Positions 8,489-16,898 of a stretch of 36,859 nt of DNA are shown one piece after another. Position 1 is the stretch's first letter. Every line of letters starts with the position of its first letter. Source of the DNA: Deltaproteobacteria bacterium (lineage in GTDB: Bacteria; Desulfobacterota; Syntrophia; Syntrophales; UBA2210); the NCBI GenBank assembly GCA_019313905.1, contig JAFDAI010000029.1:1-36859 (forward strand), read 5' to 3'. Under the pieces are notes generated by a model. It was not told where the DNA came from and did not search any database. It saw nothing but the letters and a program-made list of their open reading frames with translations. A program made the translations under genes and the position numbers.

Positions 8489-9823
8489 ATGTGCGATACA
8501 ATTGTTGCGACATCCGAAGCCACCTCCGACGGCGTGGTACTGTTCGCGAAAAATTCCGATCGCGAACCGAACGAGGCGCACTATGTGATTTCTGTTCCCG
8601 CCGGGGATCATCCCCCGGACAGTAATGTTTCATGCACATATATAGACATCCCCCAGGTTGAACATACCAACGCCATCCTCCTCGCCAAGCCATTCTGGAT
8701 ATGGGGAGCGGAAATGGGTGCAAACGAACATGGCGTCACAATAGGAAATGAGGCGGTCTTTACAAAAGAGCCCTATCAAAAGGGAAAGTCGCTTACCGGC
8801 ATGGATCTCCTCCGCCTTGCACTGGAACGCGCCCCTACCGCGTCTGACGCGCTCCATGTAATCACCGGCTTGATGGCCGAATACGGTCAGGGAGGGAATT
8901 GCGGTTTCCGGCACAAACTCTTCTACCACAACAGTTTCCTGATAGCAGACCCCGATGAAGCATGGGTTCTCGAAACGGCAGGTCGCCACTGGGCCGCGAA
9001 AAAGGTGAGTGGAGTATACGCGATCTCAAACGGCATCACCATTGGGAATGACTGGGATTTTGCCTCGCCCGAGCTAGTCGATCACGCGATCAAAAAGGGG
9101 TGGTGTAAAAGTCCGGGTGATTTTCACTTTGCCCGCTGCTATTCAGATTTGCTCTACACCAAATTCAGTTACTGCAAAGAACGCCGTGCTAGAACCACCG
9201 AACTGCTTAGCGCCAGAAGGGGCAGACTGACAGCTTTCGATTTCATGTCTATTCTGAGGGATCATGGTTACAGGGACGGTAAAACGCGACTTACCGACAA
9301 TGGGATCACGGGCTATACCATATGCATGCACGCAGGATTAGGTCCTATCAGGGGAAGCCAGACAACTGGTTCAATAGTGTCGCATCTGCGCCCGGATCGG
9401 GCCACCCACTTTGTCACCGGAACGGCGGCACCGTGCACCGGTATCTTCAAACCTGTATGGATCGATGCCGGGATGCCGGATACCGGACCAGCGCCATCGG
9501 GAACATATAACGCCGCGACCCTTTACTGGAGGCATGAGCTGCTCCACAGAAATGCGCTGCGTGACTTTTCAACATTCCTCGAAACCTACAGATCGGAGCG
9601 GGATACCCTTGAAAGAAAATTCGTTTCAGAAGCCCTCAATCATTCCGATCATACAGATTCCGAACGCCGCGACTTTTCAGCCAGATGTTTTTCCGAAGCG
9701 GACAGCGCCGGGAAAGGGTGGCTGGAAAGAGTCACCGGAACCAGCGTAAAGCGAACAAACAGCCTTCCTTACAGAATCGCATGGAAGGGTTTCAACAAGA
9801 CCGCAGCGATGCCCGATATTTAA
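8489..9823 (+). CDS. Peptidase C69 / secernin-family hydrolase
   Basis: This 444-residue protein begins MCDT, the hallmark of the C69 family of N-terminal-nucleophile hydrolases, where Cys2 is the nucleophile once Met1 is removed. Further family features are VLFAKNSDREPNE (residues 17-29), WGAEMGANEHGVTIGNEAVF (about 71-90) and the ADPDEAWVLETAGRHWAAKKV strand pair (about 152-172). It resembles secernins more than the shorter dipeptidase PepD. Family members are dipeptidases or of unknown substrate. No signal peptide is visible, so it should be cytoplasmic. It starts 11 bases after the HD-protein gene and probably shares its transcript. It converges on the transporter operon at 9888 with no clear terminator between. 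Confidence 0.87.
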   Translation: MCDTIVATSEATSDGVVLFAKNSDREPNEAHYVISVPAGDHPPDSNVSCTYIDIPQVEHTNAILLAKPFWIWGAEMGANEHGVTIGNEAVFTKEPYQKGKSLTGMDLLRLALERAPTASDALHVITGLMAEYGQGGNCGFRHKLFYHNSFLIADPDEAWVLETAGRHWAAKKVSGVYAISNGITIGNDWDFASPELVDHAIKKGWCKSPGDFHFARCYSDLLYTKFSYCKERRARTTELLSARRGRLTAFDFMSILRDHGYRDGKTRLTDNGITGYTICMHAGLGPIRGSQTTGSIVSHLRPDRATHFVTGTAAPCTGIFKPVWIDAGMPDTGPAPSGTYNAATLYWRHELLHRNALRDFSTFLETYRSERDTLERKFVSEALNHSDHTDSERRDFSARCFSEADSAGKGWLERVTGTSVKRTNSLPYRIAWKGFNKTAAMPDI

Positions 9824-9887
9824 CCCTTCAGTATAAGAATTTTCATGGTGGGGATCATAATCAGATATTTCTGTGATCTACGCCTCT

Positions 9888-11585
9888 CTATTGGCTGACA
9901 GTTTCCACTTTCGTCAGCCTTGCCCCGATCAAAGAAGCAATGACAACCAGGGTTGTGGAGATGAAAATCATCATAATTCCCAAGGCGGAGAGCTGCCCCC
10001 ACAAACCGTCTTCGGCAAAACGGAAGATCTGCACAGCCAGGACTTCTGTTCCCGGCCTGGAGAGCACAACCGAGAGTGTCAATTCCCGCACAAACATGGT
10101 GGCCATCAGAATCCATCCCGATACAACACCTGGAATCAGCAGGGGTATGATAATCCGGCGCAATGTATAGAGGGTTCCGCCGCCGCAGACCCTGGACGAT
10201 TCTTCCAGGTGGCTGTGGATTTGAACGAATGCACTTGTGAGCGGTCGAACCCCGTAAGGAAGGTATGTAGCGATATACCCTATCAAAAGCGCCCAGATCG
10301 TGGCATACAGAGGCGTTTTGACAAAAAACCACATAAAGCCGACACCGACGACGATCCCGGGAAAGGAGAAGGAAAGAAAGCTTAAAGATTCCAGAAGTCC
10401 TGCGGCGCGGGTACGGATCTTAACGATAACGTATGCAACGAAAACGGAAAGGGTCACACCCAGCGATGCTCCAACTATACCCAGGAAAACGCTGTTTCTC
10501 AAGGAGAGCAAGGAGATCGGATCTCTCAGCACTTCTATCCAGTGCCCCCAGCTCATCATGGAGAAGGCCTTCGCACTCGGCACCATGGAGTAGGGAACAA
10601 GGGAAATATAAAACAGGACCAGGACCGGCAGCACGATCAAAACAAAGGAAAGGATGCCGACAATTCCGAAAAGGGGATATTTGGCACTCTTAAGGTCGAC
10701 CACAGAAGGTTTATATCCCCTGCTTGAGATCGTCACGTATTTCTCGCTTTCCGAGGTCAGGTATCTATAAAGATAAATGAGTGTGATGGACGCGGCCAGG
10801 GCGCTCATGCCCACCGCTGCCGCCATGCCATAGTCCGCGGCAAAACCGGTCGCGATGATCTGGTAGATGTGAGTTGCCAGCACATATATCCGTCCCGGCA
10901 TGCCGATAACGGAGGGAACGGCGAAGGACGCCAGGCTCCGGACAATGACCAGTATGAAGGAGGCCAGGATGGCGGGCCTGAGAACGGGCAGCGTCACCCT
11001 GGTCAGCGTTCGCAGGTTTGATGCTCCGCAGATCTTGGAAGATTCTTCAAAGGAAACGTCGAAGGAGGCCATGGCAGGGGCGAGGATCAGATAGGCAATG
11101 GGCAGATCCAGCAACCCCTCCACCAGGATCATTCCCTGGAGCGTGTAGATGTTGAATGGAGAACCCTCCAGAGAAAATATTTCTTGCAAAAACAGGTTGA
11201 TCATACCATTGGAGGGGTTTAGAAGAAGAACCCAGCTGACGGAGAAAAGAATATGAGGAATCATCATCGGGATAATGGAGAGGATGCGGAACAGAAATTT
11301 GAACGGGATGTTGGTCCGGGTATTCAGGTAGGCCAGAAACAGGGCCAAACCGGTAGCGACAAAGGCGGACCCGATGGTGAATATGACCGTATTGACAATG
11401 ATGCCGGCAAAAGCGGGATCAGTGTAAGCTTGTGTGTACTTTTCCAGGGTGAAGCTGCCGAAGGCTCCGAGGCCCTCAGAAAAGCTTCCGAAAATAAGCA
11501 TGACGACAGGGCATACGGTCAGAAGACCGACAATTACAATCAGGCTTGGCGTCAGTGCTGCTCTTGGATTAAGCGTTCTGTTCAT
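9888..11585 (-). CDS. Iron-type ABC transporter permease, two fused halves
   Basis: This protein of about 565 residues contains two consecutive permease domains, as in the FbpB/SfuB-type ferric iron importers. Each half has roughly six membrane segments and an EAA-like loop: FEESSKICGASNLRTLTRVTLP in the first and LEESSRVCGGGTLYTLRRIIIP in the second. ATG 11585 is preferred because its ATGA overlap with the stop of the upstream ATPase gene is a standard operon joint; an in-frame upstream codon at 11603 lies inside the ATPase gene. The reading frame looks intact. Its two partner genes are both damaged, so the transporter as a whole is probably not working. Confidence 0.88.
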   Translation of the reverse strand: MNRTLNPRAALTPSLIVIVGLLTVCPVVMLIFGSFSEGLGAFGSFTLEKYTQAYTDPAFAGIIVNTVIFTIGSAFVATGLALFLAYLNTRTNIPFKFLFRILSIIPMMIPHILFSVSWVLLLNPSNGMINLFLQEIFSLEGSPFNIYTLQGMILVEGLLDLPIAYLILAPAMASFDVSFEESSKICGASNLRTLTRVTLPVLRPAILASFILVIVRSLASFAVPSVIGMPGRIYVLATHIYQIIATGFAADYGMAAAVGMSALAASITLIYLYRYLTSESEKYVTISSRGYKPSVVDLKSAKYPLFGIVGILSFVLIVLPVLVLFYISLVPYSMVPSAKAFSMMSWGHWIEVLRDPISLLSLRNSVFLGIVGASLGVTLSVFVAYVIVKIRTRAAGLLESLSFLSFSFPGIVVGVGFMWFFVKTPLYATIWALLIGYIATYLPYGVRPLTSAFVQIHSHLEESSRVCGGGTLYTLRRIIIPLLIPGVVSGWILMATMFVRELTLSVVLSRPGTEVLAVQIFRFAEDGLWGQLSALGIMMIFISTTLVVIASLIGARLTKVETVSQ

Positions 11586-12580
11586 TTCGATATCACAAAA
11601 CAATGATCCGGGTCTAAGAAAAGGGTGATCTCTTCCCCTTCCCTGATGGTGAGGGTTGGTTCGATCCTGGTGAACAGGCGAGTATCTTCGATTATGATCT
11701 CACCCTCATAGGCTTCTCCGACAAAAACCAGGGAGTCCACCCTTCCCCGAAAGATGTTGCGGCTCTCCCGGGTATCTTTTTCCATCACCTTGATAAACTC
11801 GGGGCGAATACACATCGACACCGTGTTCCCAGGCAATGTGTCGGGGCTTGAGAGACAGGCTATGGCGCCGATGCTGGAATCGATAATCGCGTAGGAATCC
11901 TCAACAACCCTCACCTTGCCTTCGATCAGATTGGCTCGACCGATAAAATCCGCCACGAATCGATGATCGGAATTGAAATAGATTTTTTTGGGAGATCCTG
12001 TCTCCATGATGCTGCCATCCTTCATCACCGCGATGGTGTCCGACAGTGCCAGGGCTTCGACCCGGTCGTGGGTCACATAGACGGCAGTGATCTTCAGCTC
12101 GGTCAGAAAGTCCCTCAATTCTTTCCGAACGCGCTGCTGCTGGCCGCCACTCAATTTCGTCGCCGGGCGGTTTTCGAAACCCTCAAGCTGCACAAACCGC
12201 AATGTCTTTTTGACTTTTCTTGTGATTTCCTCTTTGGATTCCTTACGAGTTTGGAGAGGGTAGGCCACATTATCGAACACGTTCATATGGGGCCAGATGG
12301 CATAGGTTTGAAACACCATGTTCAACCTCCGTTTTTCCGGAGGAACAAAGATGCCCTTTTCCTTTGACCAGACTGTTTCTCCCCCGATCGCTATCTCTCC
12401 CGAGTCCGGTGTTTCCAATCCAACAATACACCTGAGCAGGGTGGTCTTTCCGCATCCACTCGGGCCTAAAAGGGTGAAGATTTGTTTGGCCGGAATGGTC
12501 AGATCAACGTCCGCCAGGGCTCTGATTCTCTTACTTTCCGAGAAATAATCCTTGTTTAAGCCTTTAATGCTAATACCCAT
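11582..12580 (-). CDS. Iron-type ABC transporter ATPase with internal deletion
   Basis: It is an FbpC/PotA-type ATPase with Walker A GPSGCGKTT, Q-loop FQTYAIWPHMN, signature LSGGQQQRV, switch histidine VYVTHDR and a C-terminal TOBE-like domain. Directly after LSGGQQQRV the sequence jumps to RKELRDFLTEL. The roughly 30 residues that should carry ALARAL, Walker B (LLLDEP) and the D-loop (SNLDAKLR) are absent, with the frame preserved. The junction is near 12127/12128. Without the Walker B Asp and catalytic Glu it should not hydrolyse ATP. ATG 12580 is chosen because the upstream in-frame start at 12619 lies inside the intergenic hairpin. It is best read as a broken gene in a decaying operon. 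Confidence 0.85.
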   Translation of the reverse strand: MGISIKGLNKDYFSESKRIRALADVDLTIPAKQIFTLLGPSGCGKTTLLRCIVGLETPDSGEIAIGGETVWSKEKGIFVPPEKRRLNMVFQTYAIWPHMNVFDNVAYPLQTRKESKEEITRKVKKTLRFVQLEGFENRPATKLSGGQQQRVRKELRDFLTELKITAVYVTHDRVEALALSDTIAVMKDGSIMETGSPKKIYFNSDHRFVADFIGRANLIEGKVRVVEDSYAIIDSSIGAIACLSSPDTLPGNTVSMCIRPEFIKVMEKDTRESRNIFRGRVDSLVFVGEAYEGEIIIEDTRLFTRIEPTLTIREGEEITLFLDPDHCFVISK

Positions 12581-12597
12581 AGATAAGTACCGAAGAT

Positions 12598-12629
12598 GCC
12601 CTGAGACCGGGAACACCAAGTCTCAGGGC
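12598..12629 (-). promoter_or_regulatory. Perfect 10-bp hairpin between binding-protein and ATPase genes
   Basis: The arms at 12598-12607 and 12620-12629 are perfect reverse complements around a 12-base loop. No T run follows on the - strand, so it is more likely a message-protecting or partial processing hairpin after the binding-protein gene than a terminator. It mirrors the hairpin at 2605-2635 in the amino-acid transporter operon. Confidence 0.65.
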
Positions 12630-12665
12630 CGTGAAGCAGTTGAAATAAATGAGAGGGAAACACCC

Positions 12666-13687
12666 TTACGGCATAGCGAAGATCTTCTTGAATTCGCCTC
12701 CCCAATAATGGATTTCCTTATCCGATAGCACACGAATGGGCAGAACCGTTGCTTTGTCGATGCCGGCTATGGGAGGATAGACACCGGGACAGAGGACATA
12801 CTCGCCCACTTTATCTGCCAGCATCTGCATGGCATCTCTGGACAGCCAGTAATCCACGAATAGCTTGGCGGCATTGGGATGCTTAGCAGTAGCGGCGACA
12901 GATATCCCCCGGGGAGTCCCCAGCAGGGGTTGCTCAACTCTTGCCCAATCCAGAGGGGCAGGCGCCTTGGTGATGATGTATTTCGGCATAGAGATAGCGA
13001 TCAGCTTCTCACCGCTCTCCACCGGTGCGGGGGTGGGGCCGAAAGATTTGACAAACATCGGCTCATTGGCCGCGAGACCCTTGACAAATTTCATCCAGGC
13101 CTTTTCAGAGGGAAAAACATTCTCTTTCAGCCCGATGAGCCAGGAAATAGTGGTTGCATGGCTGGAGGGATTGGCCATAACAATCTTTCCCTTCCATTTG
13201 CAATCTTTCCCTTCCATTTGGGGTCTGTCAGGTCTTCGTACCTTTTGGGAACATCCTTCGGTTTGACAAGATCTTTGTTATAAATCAGGGCGACATATTC
13301 AATACCGAAAATCTGAATCTTATCGTCCTTTCTTGTCCATTCGGGATAGATGGCGGCCGCGGGTGATTTGTACGCGGTCAGAACACCCTTATCCTTCAGG
13401 AGTTCCATGATCGGCAGGGGCGACTGAAGTACATCGGCAATAAGCTTTCCGGCCTGATACTCCGTCAGGACGGTCGCGAGGAATTTCGAGGTGGAGATTC
13501 TCGTATATTCTCCCTTGACACCCTTATCCTTGGTGAACGCCTGCATGATGGGCTGAATGGCCGTGATGTTGGCGTAAAACGATACTTTCCCCTCCGCCTT
13601 TGCCTTCTCAACAAGGGTCTGATCTGCTGAGTACGCGTAAGGAACCATAAAAAAAATAACCAGTAATAGAACTATAAATTTTTTCAT
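12666..13687 (-). pseudogene. Iron-type periplasmic binding protein, frameshifted
   Basis: The first part, from ATG 13687, has a signal peptide (MKKFIVLLLVIFFMVPYAYS) and a family 1 binding-protein domain of the ferric-iron type, up to YEDLTDPKWKGKI. At that point an exact 20-bp tandem duplication (13181-13200 and 13201-13220) shifts the frame by two. The first frame then ends after about 24 unrelated residues, at 13127. The rest of the family fold continues in another frame from IVMANPSSHATTISWLIGL to the stop at 12666-12668. Removing one copy of the repeat joins the two parts into one protein of about 333 residues. A restart inside the second copy would lack the signal peptide. It heads the operon with the damaged ATPase. 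Confidence 0.88.
13181..13220. repeat. Exact 20-bp tandem duplication
   Basis: Positions 13181-13200 and 13201-13220 are identical and directly adjacent. Twenty is not a multiple of three, so the duplication itself causes the frameshift in the binding-protein gene. The lack of any mismatch suggests a recent event or an assembly artefact. Confidence 0.97.
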
Positions 13688-13785
13688 AGTTACACCTCCC
13701 CTAATTGTATGTTACGCATATACTATTTTATCTATCTTCTTCGATAGACACCCTCAAGCCCTTGGAACCAAATCGCGACATCCTG

Positions 13786-13800
13786 GCAATTTGCAATTGC
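13786..13800. promoter_or_regulatory. Palindrome at the predicted start site (operator candidate)
   Basis: GCAATT-TGC-AATTGC lies where transcription from the - strand promoter at 13808-13836 should begin. Such a placement suits a repressor operator. It does not resemble the classical Fur box. Confidence 0.4.
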
Positions 13801-13807
13801 TAAATAT

Positions 13808-13836
13808 TTTATACTCTTCAAGTATATTTTATACAA
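13808..13836 (-). promoter_or_regulatory. Probable promoter of the iron-type transporter operon
   Basis: On the - strand TTGTAT (13836-13831) and TATAAA (13813-13808) are 17 bp apart in a very AT-rich stretch, giving a leader of about 110 bases before ATG 13687. AT-rich DNA makes chance matches likely. Confidence 0.45.
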
Positions 13837-13906
13837 TATATTTTTTCAGTCAGAGTCTTGCCGGATAGGATGCAGCTGTAGGGTTTTCTCGGGAGCTTTG
13901 TATAAC

Positions 13907-14051
13907 TAGTGCCCATCCAGAAATGAGATAGTTTTCTCAAGGTCAAGGAAGACGAGGATTTAACCACAGGAATACATTGAAGTATTTCGAGGATTAAAAT
14001 TCGAGCCTGACGCAGAGATTGTGGAAAATAGTCATTTATGGATGGGCACTA
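13907..14051. mobile_element. MITE-like repeat, copy 1
   Basis: The body is 141 bp, bounded by inverted ends that begin GTGCCCATCCAGAAATGA on the left and read GTGCCCATCCATAAATGA from the right, with one mismatch in 18. The dinucleotide TA flanks both sides (13907-13908 and 14050-14051). A second, related copy lies at 25370-25506. It encodes nothing. Short size, inverted ends and TA flanks fit a miniature element mobilised by an IS630/Tc1-type transposase, though no such gene is in the window. It sits 10 bases beyond the trkH stop. Confidence 0.75.
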
Positions 14052-14061
14052 ACTATCCTGG

Positions 14062-15513
14062 CTACCTCTTCCAGAATTCGGGAATAAGCAGGATTATGAC
14101 CGTGTATATCTCAAGCCTCCCGGCAAGCATGCAGAAGGAAAGAACCCACTTGCCCAGGTAGGGTATCTCGCTGTAGGTTGCCGAGGAGTTGACGGCACCG
14201 AATCCGGGACCCACATTCCCGATAGTTGCGACAACGGACGAAAATGCCGTCATCATATCAAGACCGAGCATGGTCAGAATGATGGAGGCAACAACCGTCA
14301 TCATAAGATACAGCATGAAAAATCCCCATATGCTTGCCATGGTTTCGGGATATACTATTCTTTTACCAAGTTTTACCGCAGTTACCGCGCGGGGATGGAC
14401 AAGTCTGTAAAGTTCTTTATAGATGTACTTCAAGATGAGGAGTATTCTGAGACATTTTATGCCTCCGCCCGTGGAACCCGCCGACCCACCTATAAACATC
14501 AGGATGAGAAGGATAATCTTTGACAGGGACGGCCAGTTGTCGAAGTTGGCTGTGGTAAAACCTGTAGTCGTCAGTATGGAAACCACCTGGAATGAGGCAT
14601 ACCGTAGATATTCCCCCGTTTCATAGAATAAATTCTGCTTCAGGCTGATAGTTGTTATTATTACGGCCGTCAGGATAATCCCAAGGTACAGGCGTAGTTC
14701 ACTGTTTTTAAAGATGGCTTTGAAGTTTCCTGTGATAAGGCTGTAGTGAAGAGTAAAATTTATTCCGGCGACTAGCATGAAGAATGTAATGATACCATCT
14801 ATATAGGCACTGTTAAAATGCGCGATGCTGGCGTCGCTGGTGGAAAATCCGCCTGTGGCCATCGTGGTGAAGGTATGGCAGATGGCGTTGAATACATCCA
14901 TTCCTCCTGTGAGCAGCATGATAAATTCAACTATGGAGATGATGATATAAACTATCCACAGCGTACGCGCCGTCTCTACCACACGGGGAGTAAGCTTGTC
15001 TTTCACGGGACTGGGCAGTTCCGCCTTGTACAGTTGCATCCCCCCCACTCCGAGCAGCGGGAGTATGGCGATGGACAGTATAATAATTCCCATCCCTCCC
15101 AGCCACTGTGTCAGGGAACGCCAGAAGAGTATTCCATGGGGAAGATTTCCTATGTTTGTGATTACAGTGGCTCCTGTAGTGGTGAAACCTGATATGGATT
15201 CGAAAAAGGCATCGCCAAATTGGGGCAGCACGCCTTGTATCATATAAGGAAGAGACCCGAATGCCGCCGCGAGAAACCATCCCGTGGCAACAATGAGAAA
15301 TCCTTCCTTGTGTGTCAGGCTTATCTTTCCGTTAACCGGCCGGAACAGAAAATAGAACAGTCCGCCAATGCAGGAAGTTATCGCTATGGAGTAAACAAAG
15401 GCGTTGGAATCCCCCTCGTTATAGTAAAGGGAACAAAACAGTGGGAAAAACATGGTAAGTCCCAGGAAGAAAATGAGGGCTCCCAGAATATATAGTATAT
15501 TTCTTGTGTTCAT
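14062..15513 (-). CDS. trkH: Potassium uptake protein TrkH
   Basis: This 483-residue integral membrane protein is the K+-translocating subunit of the Trk system. The four pore-loop segments of the pseudo-fourfold channel are visible, each with its filter glycine: GFTTTGATVITN, TTMATGGFSTSD, LTTTGFTTANFD and IGNVGPGFGAVN. The C-terminus ends EFWKR as is usual. Its ATG overlaps the trkA stop by four bases (ATGA, 15510-15513), so both halves of the system are made together. It is the last gene of the long - strand run, and the MITE-like repeat follows the stop directly. Confidence 0.96.
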   Translation of the reverse strand: MNTRNILYILGALIFFLGLTMFFPLFCSLYYNEGDSNAFVYSIAITSCIGGLFYFLFRPVNGKISLTHKEGFLIVATGWFLAAAFGSLPYMIQGVLPQFGDAFFESISGFTTTGATVITNIGNLPHGILFWRSLTQWLGGMGIIILSIAILPLLGVGGMQLYKAELPSPVKDKLTPRVVETARTLWIVYIIISIVEFIMLLTGGMDVFNAICHTFTTMATGGFSTSDASIAHFNSAYIDGIITFFMLVAGINFTLHYSLITGNFKAIFKNSELRLYLGIILTAVIITTISLKQNLFYETGEYLRYASFQVVSILTTTGFTTANFDNWPSLSKIILLILMFIGGSAGSTGGGIKCLRILLILKYIYKELYRLVHPRAVTAVKLGKRIVYPETMASIWGFFMLYLMMTVVASIILTMLGLDMMTAFSSVVATIGNVGPGFGAVNSSATYSEIPYLGKWVLSFCMLAGRLEIYTVIILLIPEFWKR

Positions 15514-16880
15514 CCGAAATAATCCAGCTTGACTGTAAGGATTTTTTCGATCTTGGGAATTGAAGAGCGGAGAGTTGCTAATATAACATGGTCACCCGGA
15601 AGTATAACAGAATCACCTTTCGGCATTATCACTTCGTCATTTCTGGTGATTGCCCCGATAATGGTACCCTTGGGAAAATTGATATCTTTTAGAGGTTTGT
15701 TTGTTATATCAGATGTTTCAAGAGCGATAAACTCAACGGCCTCTGCTTTCTCATCACCGAGGGGTGTCGCGGAAATAACTTTACCCTTTCTTATGAAATG
15801 CAGTATTTTACCGATACTGGCACGTCTCGGGTTCATAACACCGTCGATGCCTATTATTGGAACAAGATGATTATAATCTACCTTATTAATAAGCGCTATG
15901 GCTTTTTTGGCTCCGAGTTGCTTTGCCAAGAGAGCGCCTAATATGTTTGCCTCGTCATCATTCGTGACCGCAATGAAATAATCGGCGTCCTGTATATTTT
16001 CTTCTTTGAGTAAGTCCTGACTCGTTCCATCCCCATGTAGGCAAACAGTCTTATCCAGCCTGGAGGCAAGCATATCGCACCGGCCCTGTTTCTTCTCGAT
16101 AATTTTTACTATGTCAACCCCCTTCTTCTCTAACAATTCCGCAAGCATGAGAGCTGTGTTACCTCCCCCGAGAATGAATATCCTTTCCGAAGGTTCCGCC
16201 TTCTTGCCGAAGAATCTGAGTGCATCTTTTACATCCTCTGATCTGGCAAACACAAACAGATAGTCATTCTCTTTGATCACCGTTTTCCCGGAAGGTATAA
16301 TGGGTTCATCTCCACGCGTGATAGAGGCAACAAGTATATCCTCCTCCCCGTATATTTCCCTGAGTTGCTGCAGGTTCTTTCCTATGGCGACACAATCTGA
16401 ATCTATATAGAAGGATATGAGCTTAACCCTTCCCCCGGCAAAGTCTATTACCTCCAAAGCTCCTGAGTATTCCATGAGATTGATGACATCATTCACCGCC
16501 TCCCTCTCCGGATTTATACAGAGGTCTATATCCAGGTGATCTTTATCAAAGAGGGTGGAATCTCCGCTCAGGTCGGGGTTTCTTATTCTTGCGATTTTGA
16601 ATGGGGATGTGGATTGCGCGGAAGCAAGCAGACATGCCACTATGTTGGTTTCATCACTATCGGTGACGGCAACAACCATCTCGGCCTGGCTCAGTTTTGC
16701 CTTTTTCAGTACCTGCGGGCTGCTCCCGCTACCAATTATGGTCTGTACGTCCAGATTTTCGGAGATGTTCTTCAGGCGCTCTTCATCTTTGTCAACAATA
16801 ATGATATCGTTCCCCTCTTTAGAGAGGATATCCGCAATATTATAACCGACTTCTCCGGCTCCTATGACGATGACTCTCAT
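15510..16880 (-). CDS. trkA: Trk system regulatory protein TrkA
   Basis: This 456-residue cytoplasmic protein has two tandem units, each with a Rossmann NAD(H)-binding RCK_N domain and an RCK_C domain. The first nucleotide-binding loop is MRVIVIGAGEVGYNIA at residues 1-16. The second is IFILGGGNTALMLAELL near residue 235. Each RCK_C part ends in the usual strand, with SGKTVIKENDYLFVFA in the first and PKGDSVILPGDHVILAT in the second. It gates TrkH in response to nucleotide binding. It begins 18 bases after the preceding small gene and overlaps trkH, so it belongs to the long operon-like run. Confidence 0.95.
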   Translation of the reverse strand: MRVIVIGAGEVGYNIADILSKEGNDIIIVDKDEERLKNISENLDVQTIIGSGSSPQVLKKAKLSQAEMVVAVTDSDETNIVACLLASAQSTSPFKIARIRNPDLSGDSTLFDKDHLDIDLCINPEREAVNDVINLMEYSGALEVIDFAGGRVKLISFYIDSDCVAIGKNLQQLREIYGEEDILVASITRGDEPIIPSGKTVIKENDYLFVFARSEDVKDALRFFGKKAEPSERIFILGGGNTALMLAELLEKKGVDIVKIIEKKQGRCDMLASRLDKTVCLHGDGTSQDLLKEENIQDADYFIAVTNDDEANILGALLAKQLGAKKAIALINKVDYNHLVPIIGIDGVMNPRRASIGKILHFIRKGKVISATPLGDEKAEAVEFIALETSDITNKPLKDINFPKGTIIGAITRNDEVIMPKGDSVILPGDHVILATLRSSIPKIEKILTVKLDYFG

Positions 16881-16898
16881 TCCTATGAAATCCTCAGC

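Noticed and set aside
9824-9887. Bidirectional terminator between the converging C69 and permease genes
   Set aside because: Only a 5-bp inverted repeat around a long AT loop and no T run; not convincing.
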